Below, in pieces: positions 61,354 to 64,000 of a stretch of 64,000 nt of DNA. The DNA comes from Chloroflexi bacterium CFX4. GTDB taxonomy: Bacteria > Chloroflexota > Anaerolineae > Aggregatilineales > UBA2796. The translations under genes were made by a program, and so were the position numbers. The notes beneath the pieces were generated by a model. The model made no database searches, was not told the origin of the DNA, and saw only the letters and a program-made list of their open reading frames with translations. Position 1 is the stretch's first letter, and the number at the start of each line of letters is the position of its first letter. The DNA is taken from contig QWHC01000003.1 of assembly GCA_021404685.1 (NCBI GenBank), positions 1 through 64,000 on the forward strand, in the 5' to 3' direction.

Positions 61354-61387
61354 CGGCTGCCTTAGTTTTATGTGGCTAAGGCAGCCG
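61354..61387 (-). terminator. Perfect 12-bp hairpin after the phospholipase A2-like gene
   Basis: CGGCTGCCTTAG and CTAAGGCAGCCG pair across a 10-base loop, eight bases after the stop codon at 61396. No T-run follows. Confidence 0.55.
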
Positions 61388-61395
61388 AGCATTCT

Positions 61396-61773
61396 TTAGC
61401 GGCGGCAGGCAGCTTGCTGTGCGCTGTTGAAGGCGCTCTGCCCAAACGTTCTGACCGCCTGATAGTACGTCCATGCGGCGGCGTAGCAGCTTGAGCGCGT
61501 CCACCAAGAACGCTTGGCGCAAATTGCCTTCATGTCATCATAGAAGCGGCTGTCGCAGGTGGCGCGGTTGCTGCCGCAGGTGCCGTAACAGTAGTCGTGG
61601 CGGTCACAAGCGGGCGTGAACCACAGATCCGGCACGATGCCGCCGAAGCCTTCAGGTCCGCAGCCGTTGCTGGTCTGCGCGGCGGCGGGCTGCACAGCGG
61701 TGGTTAGCGGCATCATGCTGAGCAGGGTAAGCACCACTGCAACGCCAAACAAAATCAGATTACGGAACTTCAT
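61396..61773 (-). CDS. Secreted phospholipase A2-like protein
   Basis: The 125-residue protein starts MKFRNLILFG (61773), with AAGGGGGA eight bases upstream; a TTG at 61791 is rejected because that ribosome site lies inside it. A signal peptide ends near PAAAQ. The mature protein has eight Cys and the motif CDRHDYCYGTCG, the His-Asp active site of prokaryotic and fungal phospholipase A2 (Pfam Phospholip_A2_3-like). It lacks the calcium loop of animal enzymes. It probably hydrolyses the sn-2 ester of phospholipids outside the cell and may act as an effector or scavenging enzyme. It has its own hairpin terminator. Confidence 0.8.
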   Translation of the reverse strand: MKFRNLILFGVAVVLTLLSMMPLTTAVQPAAAQTSNGCGPEGFGGIVPDLWFTPACDRHDYCYGTCGSNRATCDSRFYDDMKAICAKRSWWTRSSCYAAAWTYYQAVRTFGQSAFNSAQQAACRR

Positions 61774-61986
61774 AAATCTATCCCCCTTCAAGCAATTGCT
61801 AAGCAGCCTAAGTATAAGAGATTTGGGCGGCGGAAGGTTGTAAAATTTTGTTGAGGTTTTAAGGCAAACGGATTAAACCTTTTTGAACGGCTTCTATGCA
61901 CCTGCGGCATAGTTTCGATACAAACACAACGGCTGAGGGAGGTTCGCTCAGCCGTTGGTAGGCATTGTTAGCTTGGCGTGGCACGT

Positions 61987-64000
61987 CTAAACGTCGAGCG
62001 TGGCATCCTTCGAGTGCTGAATGATGAATTTACGGCGCGGCGGCACGGCAGGTCCCATCAGCATCTCAAAAGTTTGGTCTGCGGCGGCGGCATCTTCACT
62101 GGTCACCAGCAGCAAGGTGCGGTTGGCAGGATTCATGGTTGTTTCCCAAAGCTGCTCGGCGTTCATTTCGCCCAAGCCTTTGTAGCGCTGCACCACAACC
62201 TTATCAGGCTCAGGGTATTTGGTCAGCGCCCGCGCCAACAGTTGTTCTTCGCGCACGTTCGGTTCGGGATAGAAGTATTCCACCTGCTTGCGATAGTCTA
62301 GGCGAAAGAGCGGTGGCTGTGCGATGTACAGGCGCTTTTCGCGAATCAGATCGGGCATGTAACGGTAAAAGAAAGTGAGCAGTAATGTTCTGATGTGGGC
62401 GCCATCAACATCAGCATCAGTGAGCAGTAGCACACGCCCATAGCGCAGTTTCTCGATGTTGAAATCTTCGCGGATGCCCGTCCCAAGCGCAGCGATGAGC
62501 GCCTTGATCTCTTGGCTATCGAGGATGCGGTTGAGTGTGGCGCGTTCGGTGTTCAGAATCTTACCACGCAAGGGCAAGATCGCCTGAAAATGACGGTCAC
62601 GCGCTTGTTTCGCACTGTTGTGAACGAAAACACCAGCTGCCAGTGCGAAATTGTGGTAGTGATCTACAGTGAGATCGTAGACATCTTCGCGTTCTTCCAA
62701 TTGATGTACCGCCATAACTTTGCAGTTGTGGTTCTGTGCTGCTTCAAGCAGTTTCCCTCTGTCTCCCTCAAAATATTCAAGCAGGCGTGCAAACTTTGGG
62801 GCAGTGGGTGCTTTCTGTAACCGCAATGTTTCATAAGCACTCTCAACGTTCTCGGATGTCAGAACACTGTTCAACAAAGCAAGCGCTTTACGCCTATGCC
62901 CTTCACGCACGTTCGCACCACGTTCCTCAGGAGGTGTTGTCTCACGCCATGTAGCAAGCGCGCTCAGCGTTTTCTCGCTGCGTATTCTGTCCGACCAGTA
63001 AGCATCCAACCCAGCACGCATCTTTTGCCGATGCTCAGGATTAGCTTCCAACCACGCCTTGACTGTAGCAATATGCCGAAGCCGATATGCTTCATCTTGC
63101 CACTGCTCACGAGTCTTTTCTGAACGCCATGCACGCAGCTCTTCATCTTCCCATTGAGCAAGTGCAATTTGGCGGTTGCGCTCACGTGCGTCGGGGTTTT
63201 CTTCAAAATAGCGGCGCGTGCGTTCGGATTGTGCTGCACGATGTTCAGGATTTGACCAGTATGCCGCTTGATATTCACGCATACGTTCGCAGTAGACTTG
63301 ATATTCATCAGCCGAAAGACTGTTGAACCATTCTTGAAAACCTTGCAACAACTTCTCATTGAGGGTTTCATCTTGCCGTTGCAGCTTAACGCGATCCCTC
63401 ATGTATTGACGGTAAGCAGGGTCTTGCCATTGGCGAATCGCTTGCTCACGCAATTCCCGCACCCTCTTCTGACGGTAAGCAGGGTTTTGCCACAGCCGTT
63501 TTGCCATTTCGCCTGCCAGTTGGGCATGTAGTTGTTGATGTTCACACCAAAACATACGCTGAATGTTGCGTGGATCATTATTGAGTTTGTTTAGATCGGC
63601 ATGATGACGAACATTACCCGCCTTTTTGGTGTAGGCTTTAGTCAGCAAGTTATACAAATCTGCGAGATGGTGTGTATGCCACCAAGCACTGCGATTATTC
63701 ATCCATACCATTTCATAGCCAGGGGCAGGTTGTTCGCCTTCTTGTGTTAGGCGTGTTTTAAGTGCCATTAAGCTGTCGCCCGCCTGCAACTGCGCCGCAG
63801 CACGGTATGAACCATCCCGTAAACGGAACAGATGATCAGGTGTGCAGCGAATACGTTCGCCATTGTCAAGTTCGACCTCAACAAGTTCGGCATGTCGTTT
63901 GGTCATACGCGGCTCAACCAACGGCACAATTCGCACATCGCCCACTTCGTTGCTGGCATAACCGAAGTGTGTAATTCCCAACGTCCAGTCTTCAGCAAGC
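61987..64000 (-). CDS. gyrB: DNA gyrase subunit B, 3' part, interrupted by an intein (cut by window edge)
   Basis: The open frame continues past the right edge. Bases 61987-62616 encode the last 209 residues of Gyr[31 protein letters not shown] motif [26 protein letters not shown], and the end ATLDV. GyrB forms the ATPase and TOPRIM half of gyrase, which introduces negative supercoils. The part upstream of SAKQ is an intein, inserted after the conserved GDSAGG that precedes SAKQ in other GyrB proteins. ParE is less likely given the site and ending. The intein must splice out for a working gyrase. The N-terminal extein and the intein start are outside the window. Confidence 0.9.
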   Translation of the reverse strand, partial: LAEDWTLGITHFGYASNEVGDVRIVPLVEPRMTKRHAELVEVELDNGERIRCTPDHLFRLRDGSYRAAAQLQAGDSLMALKTRLTQEGEQPAPGYEMVWMNNRSAWWHTHHLADLYNLLTKAYTKKAGNVRHHADLNKLNNDPRNIQRMFWCEHQQLHAQLAGEMAKRLWQNPAYRQKRVRELREQAIRQWQDPAYRQYMRDRVKLQRQDETLNEKLLQGFQEWFNSLSADEYQVYCERMREYQAAYWSNPEHRAAQSERTRRYFEENPDARERNRQIALAQWEDEELRAWRSEKTREQWQDEAYRLRHIATVKAWLEANPEHRQKMRAGLDAYWSDRIRSEKTLSALATWRETTPPEERGANVREGHRRKALALLNSVLTSENVESAYETLRLQKAPTAPKFARLLEYFEGDRGKLLEAAQNHNCKVMAVHQLEEREDVYDLTVDHYHNFALAAGVFVHNSAKQARDRHFQAILPLRGKILNTERATLNRILDSQEIKALIAALGTGIREDFNIEKLRYGRVLLLTDADVDGAHIRTLLLTFFYRYMPDLIREKRLYIAQPPLFRLDYRKQVEYFYPEPNVREEQLLARALTKYPEPDKVVVQRYKGLGEMNAEQLWETTMNPANRTLLLVTSEDAAAADQTFEMLMGPAVPPRRKFIIQHSKDATLDV
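62617..64000 (-). mobile_element. Intein with HNH homing endonuclease in gyrB (N-terminus outside window)
   Basis: At least 461 residues lie between the edge and the splice site. At the C-terminal junction the intein ends GVFVHN and the extein resumes with Ser, the chemistry of class 1 inteins. Splicing block B is [14 protein letters not shown] near 63835 (TxxH), and blocks F/G are [25 protein letters not shown] near 62620-62685. Between them is an HNH nuclease ([18 protein letters not shown] ... CEHQQLH, about 63515-63625), so the element can home. A helical region of Trp/Arg-rich repeats follows (about 62930-63500), perhaps for DNA binding. Confidence 0.88.
63407..63492 (-). repeat. 63-base near-identical duplicated units inside the intein
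   Basis: The 23-base sequence beginning tgacggtaagcaggg occurs at 63407-63429 and 63470-63492 with one mismatch, 63 bases (21 residues) apart. It encodes W-Q-N/D-P-A-Y-R-Q units. The match at the DNA level suggests a recent unit duplication. Confidence 0.65.

Noticed and set aside
61987..62616. Topoisomerase IV subunit ParE instead of GyrB
   Set aside because: The intein insertion site, the short ending in LDV and the lack of ParE-specific features favour GyrB, though a full sequence is needed for certainty.
3445..64000. tRNA or other stable RNA genes in the gaps
   Set aside because: No TPsiC-loop-like GGTTCRANNCC with matching acceptor arms was seen in intergenic stretches; a covariance search would settle this.

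Overview
The window reads as ordinary chromosome of a free-living heterotrophic bacterium, most likely a Chloroflexota member of Anaerolineae type. This is an inference from gene content: many membrane or secreted proteins with long Thr/Pro-rich linkers, Ser/Thr kinases joined to such linkers, a GH65/LacI/ABC sugar locus, tandem M42 peptidases, and mostly AGGAG-type ribosome sites with some GTG starts. No rRNA, tRNA, CRISPR array, prophage or transposase was seen. Coding density is high and several convergent genes meet at or inside their stop codons.

Layout. 1-3444 (minus) is the 5' part of a large secreted protein built of about nine Ig-like repeats, cut by the left edge. 3905-7595 holds a CoxG/SRPBCC protein and a TIR-NACHT-FGE STAND protein. 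8112-12067 holds a secreted carbohydrate-binding glycosidase-like protein, a Trm112-like protein and a lipoprotein. 12082-16573 (minus) holds an isopropylmalate/homoisocitrate dehydrogenase, an aconitase-type small subunit, an SH3 protein and a GH-A glycosidase. 16739-22791 holds signalling genes (response regulator-kinase, cNMP-binding protein, Ser/Thr kinase) and an NDP-sugar epimerase/nucleotidyltransferase pair. 22910-25949 (minus) holds an amino-acid binding protein, a frameshifted membrane protein and an acetyltransferase. 26162-33750 holds a GH4 enzyme, Uma2, a LarA-like protein, a lone antitoxin, a transaldolase, a second Ser/Thr kinase and a secreted protein. 33751-38819 holds MgtC and a three-gene glycosyltransferase operon. 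38829-44761 holds cyanophycinase, small membrane and secreted proteins, miaA, a YraN-type protein, a cNMP protein, recO and cdd.

44924-53061 is the most coherent system: a disaccharide phosphorolysis locus. GH65 phosphorylase, a LacI-type repressor with two DNA-binding heads and beta-phosphoglucomutase run left. A binding protein, two permeases and a DUF624 protein run right. Near-consensus promoters for both arms are each followed by the same CG-centred palindrome. The transporter ATPase is not here.

53058-61773 holds a GDP-fucose-synthase-like gene, three M42 peptidase paralogues in a row (the middle one without most active-site residues), a GDSL esterase, xylulokinase, a response regulator and a secreted phospholipase A2-like protein. 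61987-64000 is the 3' part of gyrB, split by an intein with an HNH endonuclease and helical repeats, cut by the right edge.

Most notable items: the TIR-NACHT-FGE protein as a candidate immune receptor, the two-headed LacI protein with matching operators, the inactive M42 homologue between two intact ones, and the gyrB intein.
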